Source: Tritrichomonas foetus
Lineage: Eukaryota > Parabasalia > Tritrichomonadida > Tritrichomonadidae
Direction: 5' to 3'
Assembly: GCA_001839685.1 (NCBI GenBank)
Contig: MLAK01000983.1
Span: forward strand, 1-41,289
DNA length: 41,289 nucleotides
This document shows, piece by piece, positions 7,896 through 15,357 of this stretch; the stretch's first letter is position 1, and each line of letters starts with the position of its first letter. The notes beneath the pieces are model-generated. The model made no database searches and had not been told where the DNA came from. It saw nothing but the letters and a program-made list of their open reading frames with translations. The position numbers and the translations under genes are program-made.

Positions 7896-8948
7896 ATGGC
7901 TTCTCCGACAAAGCTCTGCGCCCAAAATTTCGAAATCATAGAAGCCATCGGTGCAGGTTCATTTTCAACCGTATACCACGCAATTCATAAACCTTCAGGA
8001 CGCCATGTCGCTTTAAAACAGCTGTTTTGGAATAATTCACCAGAGAGTATTGTTAGAGAAGTTCGCTTTTTACACTTATTGAACAAAACAAACAACAAGG
8101 TGAACATTGTTAAAGTAATTGGATTATTTCGAGATTATGATCAAGCTACTGTTGTCATGGATTATATTCCGCATATTTCTTTTCGATCGTTCCTTCCTCA
8201 CGTTACAGGTGACATCATAAAGTCTTATATGTATGGACTCTTTTTAGCACTTTCTCACGTACATTCGCAAAAATTAATTAATCGTGATATTAAACCGGCT
8301 AATTATTTATACGATCCAAAATCAGGGCATGGCTGCCTGATTGACTTTGGACTTTGCCAAAGAGATCTTCATCTAGAATCATATAAAAATGAGTTCTCCA
8401 ACGACACTTATAATAATCTTGATATTTCCAAAGAATTTGCCACGAATGGCGAAATTGATAAAGTTGAAACAATTGAATGTATCGATTTAATTCATCCTGA
8501 GCGTTGCCAAGGCAGACCAAAAATGATAGCGAATCGAGCAGGAAGCCATGGATTCAGAGCCCCTGAAGTATTAGTTGCTGCCTTTAACCAAACTCCTAAA
8601 ATTGATATATGGAGTGCTGGTGTTATATTATTATCACTTCTCACTCAGAGATATCCGTTTTTCCGTGCCTACGATGATTTATCATCATTGGTGGAAATTT
8701 CAACAATCATCGGGACTAAACGATTATGCGATGCGGCTTTTGAATGCGGGAGGATAATTAAATTTCCAACCACTATTCCAGGAGTAGATTTAAAACTTCT
8801 TTGTTACCAACTCAACGCCAATATTGAAAATCTCTTTTTAGAAGACTCAGTGTTTGATTTACTAGAAAAAGTCCTTGAGCCAGTTCCAAGCAAAAGACTA
8901 ACAGCCATTGAAGCCTTAGAGCATCCATTTTTTGAACCAATATTTTAA
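7896..8948 (+). CDS. CDC7-type serine/threonine kinase
   Basis: A 350-residue protein made almost wholly of a kinase domain. CDC7 (DDK), with its DBF4 partner, phosphorylates MCM helicase to fire replication origins. Seen: the glycine loop GAGSFSTVY (19-27), Lys41 (VALKQ), Glu55 of the C helix, Asp131 in the catalytic loop and DFG at 150-152 (LIDFGLCQ). After a long activation segment come AGSHGFRAPEVL (APE at 222-224), IDIWSAGVILLSLL, RYPFFRAYDDL and EISTIIGT, which together are characteristic of CDC7. DFG to APE spans about 74 residues instead of 20-35, the kinase-insert position typical of CDC7. Oddity: the HRD His is Asn (N129-R-D). The ATG at 7896 was preferred to the upstream TTG. No DBF4 gene is visible in the window. 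It is convergent with the PQ-loop gene. Confidence 0.88.
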   Translation: MASPTKLCAQNFEIIEAIGAGSFSTVYHAIHKPSGRHVALKQLFWNNSPESIVREVRFLHLLNKTNNKVNIVKVIGLFRDYDQATVVMDYIPHISFRSFLPHVTGDIIKSYMYGLFLALSHVHSQKLINRDIKPANYLYDPKSGHGCLIDFGLCQRDLHLESYKNEFSNDTYNNLDISKEFATNGEIDKVETIECIDLIHPERCQGRPKMIANRAGSHGFRAPEVLVAAFNQTPKIDIWSAGVILLSLLTQRYPFFRAYDDLSSLVEISTIIGTKRLCDAAFECGRIIKFPTTIPGVDLKLLCYQLNANIENLFLEDSVFDLLEKVLEPVPSKRLTAIEALEHPFFEPIF

Positions 8949-9124
8949 AGAAATCTTACTGATGACGAGTCGTGTTTGTTATTGTTAAAAAACTTTTAGA
9001 ATATTTCTTATTATTTCTTTTGTTTTCGCCAGTGCAATTTGGAATAACTAATATCAGAAGAAAGTGATATAAGAAGGAATTAATATAATGAGCTTTATTA
9101 ACAAAACAAATAACATGAAATTGT

Positions 9125-10030
9125 TCAAGTAAAAACAGCTTCAGGCTTATATAAAGGTGTTTTCATTGATGGAACACTTTCCGATTTAATTGAATAAACA
9201 TCATCTTCTTGTTGGTGGATTTTCTCTTTCTTCTTTTTAAGTGTATAATAAATACAAATACCAATCAGAATAAACTGTTGAATTGATGCCGACAATATTG
9301 ATATCCATGTTGTCCAATGATCACCTTGTGCAATCCACATAAACAATGCGTTTGCTGTTCCTCCTGGTGCTTGAATCCACAAGAGAATCATTGAAAGACT
9401 TCCTGGATCCTTTAAAACGCAAGTGGTTATCATTTGTGGTAAATATTGAGCAAATCCAATTATAGTGGCAATTGTTCCACATATTCCACCAAAATTAAAA
9501 ACATAATTTGAGGCAAAACCATATTTAGCACCAAAAATAATATAAATCATCAGAAATAAAAAGGCACTAATAGGAATACCACACGTTAAAATAATGTTAA
9601 TAATTTTGTCTTGACGAACTTTATTAGGTGGACGTGAACTACGTGGCTCTTCATCAAAGAACACTAAACTCAACATTGGAATAATTAAATAACAAAACCA
9701 AAGTCCAAAAGTAATCAAAAAAGTTAAAAATCTCGGAAGTGTTTCGATGAAGCTGAACTGAAACATGCCTATAAAATCTTCTGTATGTAAACTAATAACA
9801 TTGATCACTAAAATGAACTGACTAACCGATGTAATGAAGATAGAAATTGGATTTAGCCCAAAACTACTACGACGGCTAACTATTGACATGATTTGAGGGA
9901 CAACTGAAATTACAGATCCTGAAAAAATGATACTGCCGACTGCGACCCATGCGAGTCGGGGGATTGGAAAACACTTGGAAAAATCGACAAATCCTGTAAA
10001 TGTTATCGACGCATATTCAGGAGATGGCAT
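9125..10030 (-). CDS. PQ-loop family seven-helix membrane protein
   Basis: A 301-residue polytopic membrane protein with about seven hydrophobic helices. It carries the two Pro-Gln motifs that define the PQ-loop/MtN3 clan: VVPQI (P45-Q46) followed by SFGLNPISIF, and YLPQM (P198-Q199) followed by GSLSMILLWIQAPGG. The second matches a SLS-type PQ-loop well. A charged loop (about 126-142) separates the halves, and a Lys-rich segment and Ser-rich tail end the protein. Relatives include lysosomal amino-acid exporters (PQLC2, cystinosin), SWEET sugar carriers and fungal YPQ proteins. It is probably a lysosomal/vacuolar or surface small-solute transporter, and its substrate cannot be told from sequence. 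TCACG lies just before the ATG at 10030 and may be a weak initiator. Confidence 0.85.
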   Translation of the reverse strand: MPSPEYASITFTGFVDFSKCFPIPRLAWVAVGSIIFSGSVISVVPQIMSIVSRRSSFGLNPISIFITSVSQFILVINVISLHTEDFIGMFQFSFIETLPRFLTFLITFGLWFCYLIIPMLSLVFFDEEPRSSRPPNKVRQDKIINIILTCGIPISAFLFLMIYIIFGAKYGFASNYVFNFGGICGTIATIIGFAQYLPQMITTCVLKDPGSLSMILLWIQAPGGTANALFMWIAQGDHWTTWISILSASIQQFILIGICIYYTLKKKKEKIHQQEDDVYSIKSESVPSMKTPLYKPEAVFT

Positions 10031-10182
10031 AAACGTGAGGTAAAAGATTTATATAAAAATTTAGAATAATATTTATTGAATTTTTCAATGGAAATAGAAA
10101 ACAAAACCTCTTGACATTGAAAAATTAAGTATGTGAACTTTTTAAATATATTCACGATCAAAACTTTTCAAACATTTCTAAA

Positions 10183-10196
10183 TATCGGTAACGATA
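10183..10196. promoter_or_regulatory. TATCG-GTAA-CGATA, Myb-element-like
   Basis: A 5-bp inverted repeat that includes TAACGATA (10189-10196). This resembles the Myb recognition elements (ACGATA core) described for the Trichomonas vaginalis ap65-1 promoter. It lies about 155 bp upstream of the PQ-loop ATG. The resemblance is from memory and the site is short. Confidence 0.25.
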
Positions 10197-10200
10197 GAAA

Positions 10201-10585
10201 TTATCTCAAGTGAATTATTTTAGAAAATATTTCTGAGTGAGAAAATCCAAAAGAAGACGAGAATTTTTCACTGGAAGAAAATCCTTCAGAATGTGAAAAG
10301 ATTTCAGACATTGAAAAGATTGATGATAATGAAAAATATTCAGATTGCGAGAAATCAGTTGATTTAGAAAATATTTCTGAGTGAGAAAATCCAAAAGAAG
10401 ACGAGAATTTTTCACTGGAAGAAAATCCTTCAGAATGTGAAAAGATTTCAGACATTGAAAAGATTGATGATAATGAAAAATATTCAGATTGCGAGAAATC
10501 AGTTGATTTAGAAAATATTTCTGAGTTGAATAATGCTTTGTGAATGTTTGTTTGATTCGATGATTCAAAAATGTATCATATTTTT
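10201..10585 (-). pseudogene. FSxSxx hexapeptide-repeat ORF fragment
   Basis: An open frame of about 125 codons on the minus strand, built of hexapeptides F-S-x-S-x-x (FSHSEG, FSSSEK, FSSSFG, FSHSEI, FSKSTD, FSQSEY, FSLSSI, FSMSEI). Eight hexads form a 48-residue (144-bp) unit present about twice. The frame starts after a TGA near 10586 with no ATG before the repeats; the first ATG (10455) lies inside them. It ends abruptly with IIHLR and a TAA at 10201. No initiator or signal sequence is visible. It is therefore more likely a severed piece of a larger repeat protein gene than a complete gene. Phe-Ser-rich short repeats suggest a surface or secreted protein, but this is inference. Assembly collapse of a longer array is also possible, as an N gap follows 800 bp away. 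Confidence 0.5.
10219..10526 (-). repeat. 144-bp tandem repeat (about 2.1 copies)
   Basis: The motif TTAGAAAATATTTCTGAGT starts at about 10220, 10364 and 10508, exactly 144 bp apart. The two full units look identical across their length. Each unit is itself eight degenerate 18-bp subrepeats encoding FSxSxx. Confidence 0.9.
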
Positions 10586-10785
10586 CCTGATCGTATTTTC
10601 AATACTTATTTGTTCGGTAATTATCAAAAGAGATCGCTCGGTGAAAAAAAAAATGACATTATCATTAAATTTATTATAAAACAAGAATAGCACAGTGACT
10701 TTCATAAATAAAATAAAAGTGACTACAGCCATAACTTACCGTAATGCCTGCAAATTACTACCATAAGGAAAAGTTCAAAAATTTT

Positions 10786-10811
10786 GGGGGGCTCCGCCCC
10801 CCAAACCCCCC
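10786..10811. repeat. GC hairpin GGGGGGC-TCC-GCCCCCC plus C6
   Basis: A 7-bp perfect G/C stem (10786-10792 with 10796-10802) with a 3-nt loop is followed by AAA and six more C. It is an extreme outlier in this AT-rich DNA. The two C6 runs and the G6 could form alternative stems or a quadruplex-type structure on the minus strand. Confidence 0.8.
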
Positions 10812-10841
10812 GTACATATAACTTTCACATTAAGAAATGAC

Positions 10842-10880
10842 TTAACATTCGGTTGTGATGAAACATTCAGAAATGGTGAT
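10842..10880 (-). repeat. Inverted, diverged copy of the 11.2-kb repeat
   Basis: Read on the minus strand, 10847-10873 gives CTGAATGTTTCATCAC then a near-identical GAATGTT. It differs from the repeats at 11229-11282 at only two positions over 27 bases. Flanking sequence (CATTTC on one side, a TTTCTTA-type stretch on the other) also matches. Confidence 0.65.
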
Positions 10881-11228
10881 TTGAACATCAATAAATAATA
10901 AAACAAACACTTTATTATTCTTTTTTTTTTCTCATCATTTTTCTTATTATTATTACTTTTCNTTGTGTATAATACAGAAAAACTGTATGCTTNTAACTTA
11001 CTAAGATAAAATAAAAAGAAACATAAACAAAAACGTATGATAAGATATTTCAAAATAAATAATTTTATTTGATTTTCTATGAAATCATGGTTAATTCCTT
11101 AATTGTCAACATTAATGAACGGAGGTAACATATATTTATCAAATAAATTAAGACTGTTGTGACATTCATAATCAAATAATCATGGACTTTAATTATGATA
11201 TAGTACAAGCATAATTTTCATTTCCAAT

Positions 11229-11282
11229 GTTTCATCACGACTGAATGTTTCATCACGACTGAATGTTTCATCACGACTGAAT
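11229..11282 (+). repeat. 18-bp tandem repeat, 3 copies
   Basis: TTTCATCACGACTGAATG is repeated three times without error (11229-11246, 11247-11264, 11265-11282). On the minus strand it could encode FSRDET hexads. It lies directly past the stop of the coding stub at 11296. Confidence 0.9.
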
Positions 11283-11295
11283 GTTGAGTTGTTTC

Positions 11296-11382
11296 TTAGC
11301 AAAACAGCGCCTCTTTCTCGCTTACACTGATATCGATTGACTCATTCGTCGAGTATCTGAAAACCGATTTCAAATTGTCAAA
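11296..11382 (-). CDS. C-terminal stub of a gene lost in the assembly gap
   Basis: The last 28 codons (ending ISVSEKEALFC, then TAA at 11296-11298) run open from the gap edge. The codons (TCG, ATC, GCG, GAG) are more GC-rich than flanking spacer, as in real exons here. The start and most of the gene, if any, lie within the Ns. No family can be assigned from so short a piece. Confidence 0.35.
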   Translation of the reverse strand, partial: FDNLKSVFRYSTNESIDISVSEKEALFC

Positions 11383-11869
11383 NNNNNNNNNNNNNNNNNN
11401 NNNNNNNNNNNNNNNNNNNNNNNNNNNNNNNNNNNNNNNNNNNNNNNNNNNNNNNNNNNNNNNNNNNNNNNNNNNNNNNNNNNNNNNNNNNNNNNNNNNN
11501 NNNNNNNNNNNNNNNNNNNNNNNNNNNNNNNNNNNNNNNNNNNNNNNNNNNNNNNNNNNNNNNNNNNNNNNNNNNNNNNNNNNNNNNNNNNNNNNNNNNN
11601 NNNNNNNNNNNNNNNNNNNNNNNNNNNNNNNNNNNNNNNNNNNNNNNNNNNNNNNNNNNNNNNNNNNNNNNNNNNNNNNNNNNNNNNNNNNNNNNNNNNN
11701 NNNNNNNNNNNNNNNNNNNNNNNNNNNNNNNNNNNNNNNNNNNNNNNNNNNNNNNNNNNNNNNNNNNNNNNNNNNNNNNNNNNNNNNNNNNNNNNNNNNN
11801 NNNNNNNNNNNNNNNNNNNNNNNNNNNNNNNNNNNNNNNNNNNNNNNNNNNNNNNNNNNNNNNNNNNNN
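11383..11869. other. Assembly gap (487 N)
   Basis: An unbroken run of N from 11383 to 11869. It is flanked on the left by repeats, which probably caused the break. Confidence 0.99.
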
Positions 11870-12682
11870 TTAATTGATAATGTAAAGGTCAAATAAAAAG
11901 TGGTAAAATCAAGTATTCACATAAGCCAACCGCCGCTGATTACGAAATAGAAGGTGAAATATTGACACTCTTGATAACAGAAATTTTTCAATATAGCTGA
12001 TAGGGTAATCAATTTTTCAGAGATAAAATGTTTCGATGATCGAAAAAACTACTTTGGTTGCTTGTAAATTTCTGTGTTAACTGAAAAGAAAAAACGTGAA
12101 AAAAAAAAAAAAAAAAAACCAAAGAAATGAAAACTATCTGTTGATGCTTGAAATACTACCATAAAGAAATTCAGGTTTCAGAGGTGTGTTCGCATAAGTT
12201 TTTGCCGTAAAAAGTGACAAGTCATTGCATAGTTATGGCTCTGTTTCATATATTTCCCTTAATATTGGCATTTCAGCTGCTGCCTTTTGAAAAAGTTGAT
12301 GTTTACGGCAATCATCAAAAAAAGAAAACATGAAATAGTAAATGTATACGATAATTTAGAGCTTTTATTAAGAATATAATGCGAACTGTATAAAAATGTT
12401 CAGTTATATGGAAAACACTAGAAAGTGGACCGTAAGATTGTGAAACCTTGGTCGCAACAGAGATGTTAAAAATATAATTTCTAATGTGCATGATTTTAGT
12501 GAAGAAAGAAAATGAAAAACAAATTTATCTATGATTTGTTTCATTTGGATCTATGAATCCTTTAAGAATGGAATTATTATAGCATTATCAATTGTTGATC
12601 TATTGATATTGATATCAGTTAAGTTTAAAAATCTCCTTAAATTACATCTATTGATATAACTTGTATAAACCCCTAATTTTCG
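11870..12682. other. Intergenic right of the gap
   Basis: AT-rich DNA including an A20 run (12099-12118). A short CTACCATAA-type string near 12157 resembles one near 10758 left of the gap. No gene is seen. Confidence 0.5.
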
Positions 12683-13253
12683 TTATTGATGCATAACAGC
12701 TGCCACAACTTTTCTTCCATTTAATACTTTCACCCAATTTTTCTGACCAAAGTATCGATCAAATGTCTTATCAGATAAAATTATAGTTTGAATCGGTCCA
12801 TCTTGAGGAAACACTTTATAAGAGATATTGTTTTTGGGTAAAAATCCTTCATAAATGTGAGTTAAATGATTTTTGTGAAGTCAGAAAGGAATAAAATCGA
12901 ATAAACATAGTTGTTGACCCTCCAACTGTTCCAGAACATATAATATAATCACGTCCAACATTTTCAAGGATTTCTTGATCAAAACAATCATTTATCCATT
13001 TCGAATTATAGGGCTCTGTGATGATTTCACGATTTCCTTCTTGTGTAAAGTAAATTTTATCTTCTTCCAAATATTGAAAAAGATCGTATTCAAAAAAAAC
13101 ATCATAAGCATCAAAAAAGAAAACTCGATCAAATCTTTCTTTGTTTCTTTTGACATACCACAGAATTAAGTGATCACTAATATAATCGGTTTTCTTTTTC
13201 TTGAGATTTTCTGGAATTTCAGTTCTAATCACTAAAACTTTTAAAGCGCTCAT
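12683..13253 (-). pseudogene. Broken glycosyltransferase-like gene
   Basis: From ATG 13253 a 134-codon frame carries a glycosyltransferase-like core: a hydrophobic strand with an acidic motif (FFFDAYDVFFEYD, residues about 45-57), then YFTQEG, a conserved-looking NxxW and ICSGTVGGS. The DAYD motif recalls metal/nucleotide-sugar sites of glycosyltransferases related to the PLOD/collagen type, but the exact family is unsure. At the T5 run 12870-12874 (A5 on the coding strand) the frame breaks. Removing one A joins it to a further 60 or so codons (EGFLPKNN...DKTFDRYFGQ...VVAAVMHQ) ending at TAA 12683. Upstream of the ATG the same frame continues past a TAA with plausible protein (KIVVMCDAKLRFG), so the true N-terminus may be lost too. 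No TCA initiator is near the ATG. Probably a decayed gene. Confidence 0.55.
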
Positions 13254-13998
13254 TATTTTTGTTGTTATTTAACCAAATCGAAGTTTAGCATCACACATAA
13301 CAACTATCTTTGCTTGACAACCACTTTACCTAATTGAAAATAAATTAAATTCGAGATTTTGATCTGATTAAAAAGCAGTGGTGATTGTTAAATCTCGTTC
13401 ACTACTGTAACTTGTTTTTGGCTCAAGTGGAACACAAAATGTTTAGTATTTAATCAAATTATCATTGATTATGTTAATTTCGGTAATCAGTCCAGGGTAT
13501 TTTTTGAACGGAATCCTCTTGAAAAGTGAAAAACTAGCGAATAAAAGAAAAGGGAAAATGACGAATGCAATTAATGATTTCTGATTTGAGTGGAAAAATG
13601 TTTGATATTCTTTTATTTGACATGAATTTTTTCAATTTTTTTCTTGATAAAAAATTTTTTTTATCTCGAAATTTGAATTTTATTCTCGGAATAAAGCAAA
13701 TAAATATATATAATCAAACTTAATTATATTATTCATTCTAAATACGAATGTATATATATTATTTTTACATGGATAAATGCATTTTCTTTTGATCTTTTAG
13801 TTGGCAACAACTTCATTCAAAAAACATTTGAATCATAAGAGGACGTTTATTTTCCCCAATTTTCTTTCACTTTTTAAAAAAGTCCTTTGAAAAAATTGAG
13901 TGAATTGACAGTATATGAACAGATAAGTTATGGAAAAGTTAAATGAGAAAATAATCATTCACGTTTTTTTTGTGAACATAGATTCATCAAGAAAGGAA
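13254..13998. other. Intergenic, 5' side of two divergent genes
   Basis: The left end probably holds relic N-terminal codons of the broken glycosyltransferase-like gene (about 13260-13310). The rest is AT-rich. A TCATT at 13955-13959 and a TCATC at 13984-13988 precede the gene at 13999. Confidence 0.45.
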
Positions 13999-14742
13999 AT
14001 GTGTGAAGAAGAAGACGATTCTTTCCCAGTCCTTCCACCAACCTACATGTCTAAAACATTATCACCTCGTTCATCAAACCGTCCGAAGAGCGAAAGAACC
14101 TCGCCGATAAAATCAATCGTTTCTCGAGATTTCTCTCAAACAGTTCAAAGTCCTCCACAAAGCCCTCGACGACCCGCTCAAATTAGTGGAGTCGGACCAA
14201 GTTCTCCATACCGCGAAACCCCTTTTTCAATGAAAGACTATAAAGATATGTTAGAATCAGAATTTGGTGACTGCCCAACGACAGCTCGCAGTTTAAGCCA
14301 ACGATCAACAACAGATAGCATCATTAAGCCGATCAAAGTCAGCGTTCCTGACAAAAAACCGCATAAATATCGTCCGTTGCCTGAAGTTGAGCAGGCCTAT
14401 CTTTCGAGGATTCCTGTTTATTCAAAGACATCACGCGACTTTTTCAATGGTCTCACGGATAAATACACGAAGCAATATTCAAATAATCCGCTCGGCGATG
14501 ATTTGATTGAGCACAGATTGAGATCAATCGAAAGAGCTAAGCTGATGCGCGAGTGTTATGCAAGAGAGGACCAGAGACTACGTAAAATAGAGAATCGTGA
14601 ACATAAAAAGGCTCTGAGAGTTTCGTACAGCCGCGATGTTTTTCACGGGGACGAGCTGACCCATCCCCACTACCCAAGTCTGCGAATGGTTCCTACGTGG
14701 TTCAGGCAAACACAAAACTACAACAGGAAAGCTTTTATTTGA
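13999..14742 (+). CDS. Basic Ser/Pro-rich protein of unknown function
   Basis: A 247-residue protein that I do not recognise. After an acidic start (MCEEEDD) comes a Ser/Pro/Arg-rich disordered stretch with many SP sites (LSPR, TSPIK, QSPPQSPRR, SSPYRETP; residues about 20-75), suggesting proline-directed phosphorylation. The second half is basic and probably helical (RSIERAKLMRECYAREDQRLRKIENREHKK split over about 185-215). It ends with a His/Pro/Trp-containing tail (HPHYPS, PTWFRQ). No signal peptide or membrane helix. Codon use is GC-richer than the flanks, typical of expressed genes here. The ATG at 13999 was chosen over 13930 because a TCATT initiator candidate (13955) would lie inside the longer version. 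A cytoskeletal or flagellar role is possible but only inferred. Confidence 0.72.
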   Translation: MCEEEDDSFPVLPPTYMSKTLSPRSSNRPKSERTSPIKSIVSRDFSQTVQSPPQSPRRPAQISGVGPSSPYRETPFSMKDYKDMLESEFGDCPTTARSLSQRSTTDSIIKPIKVSVPDKKPHKYRPLPEVEQAYLSRIPVYSKTSRDFFNGLTDKYTKQYSNNPLGDDLIEHRLRSIERAKLMRECYAREDQRLRKIENREHKKALRVSYSRDVFHGDELTHPHYPSLRMVPTWFRQTQNYNRKAFI

Positions 14743-15357
14743 ATTAAAATTTATTTATTTTTTCGGTAATTTCAAGTTTTCTTATTTACTCATATGGGCG
14801 GTTTTTGGTCAATAAACCTCTTTTTATGGTCAAAAATTACCAAATGTGTGTGATGTGGAAAAAAATTATGCTCATGAATTTTATATTTCTGCTTAGATTT
14901 GGGTGGTAGTGCAGAGCGATAAATTTATCATTATAATCATGCAAAATATTATGTAAACTTTTGGTATCATTTCATTTCTCAGGAAATTTCATTTGGTGAA
15001 ACACGAAAATATTTAAGATAAAATGGTGAAAAATGAATACTGAACTATTAGTACTCTTCCATTAGAAAAGAGAAAATTACAAATCTTCTAACAGTTAGAA
15101 AACTTTGAAAAATTCATTTCGAAAAATTAGCCATCAGAATTAATCACCTGAAAATGCAATAACTTAATGTACTTGGGCTATTATATATATATTTCGAATA
15201 AAATTTAGTTTTCATTCGACTTCTGCTTGAGAGATTGAAGATTTTATTCAATAGAAAACACGATTATTTTTTGATAGAATTTTGAGTGATTCTTTCAATA
15301 TGATGCCATTTTCAATACTCCTTGGTGAAAATAGGTGAAAGTTGCCAAAATCAATTT
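14743..15357. other. Intergenic before the histidine kinase
   Basis: AT-rich, no gene seen. A short upstream ORF of 12 codons starts at 15300. It would not be in the mRNA if transcription starts at the TCA at 15351-15353. Confidence 0.45.

Larger units (their letters stand above)
10586..11295. other. Repeat-rich intergenic region before the gap
   Basis: No intact gene. It contains the G6/C6 hairpin, two single ambiguous bases (10962, 10993), and diverged inverted copies of an 18-bp repeat (about 10842-10880 and 11220-11300). A 92-codon minus-strand ORF across 10775-11053 includes ambiguous bases and the hairpin and is not credible. Confidence 0.5.

Noticed and set aside
10775..11053. 92-codon minus-strand ORF
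   Set aside because: Contains two ambiguous bases, a poly-Lys/Asn run from low-complexity DNA, and translates the GC hairpin.
11296..11896. ORFs made mostly of X across the gap
   Set aside because: Open only because the Ns hide stops. Only the 28 codons of real sequence were kept, as a low-confidence stub.
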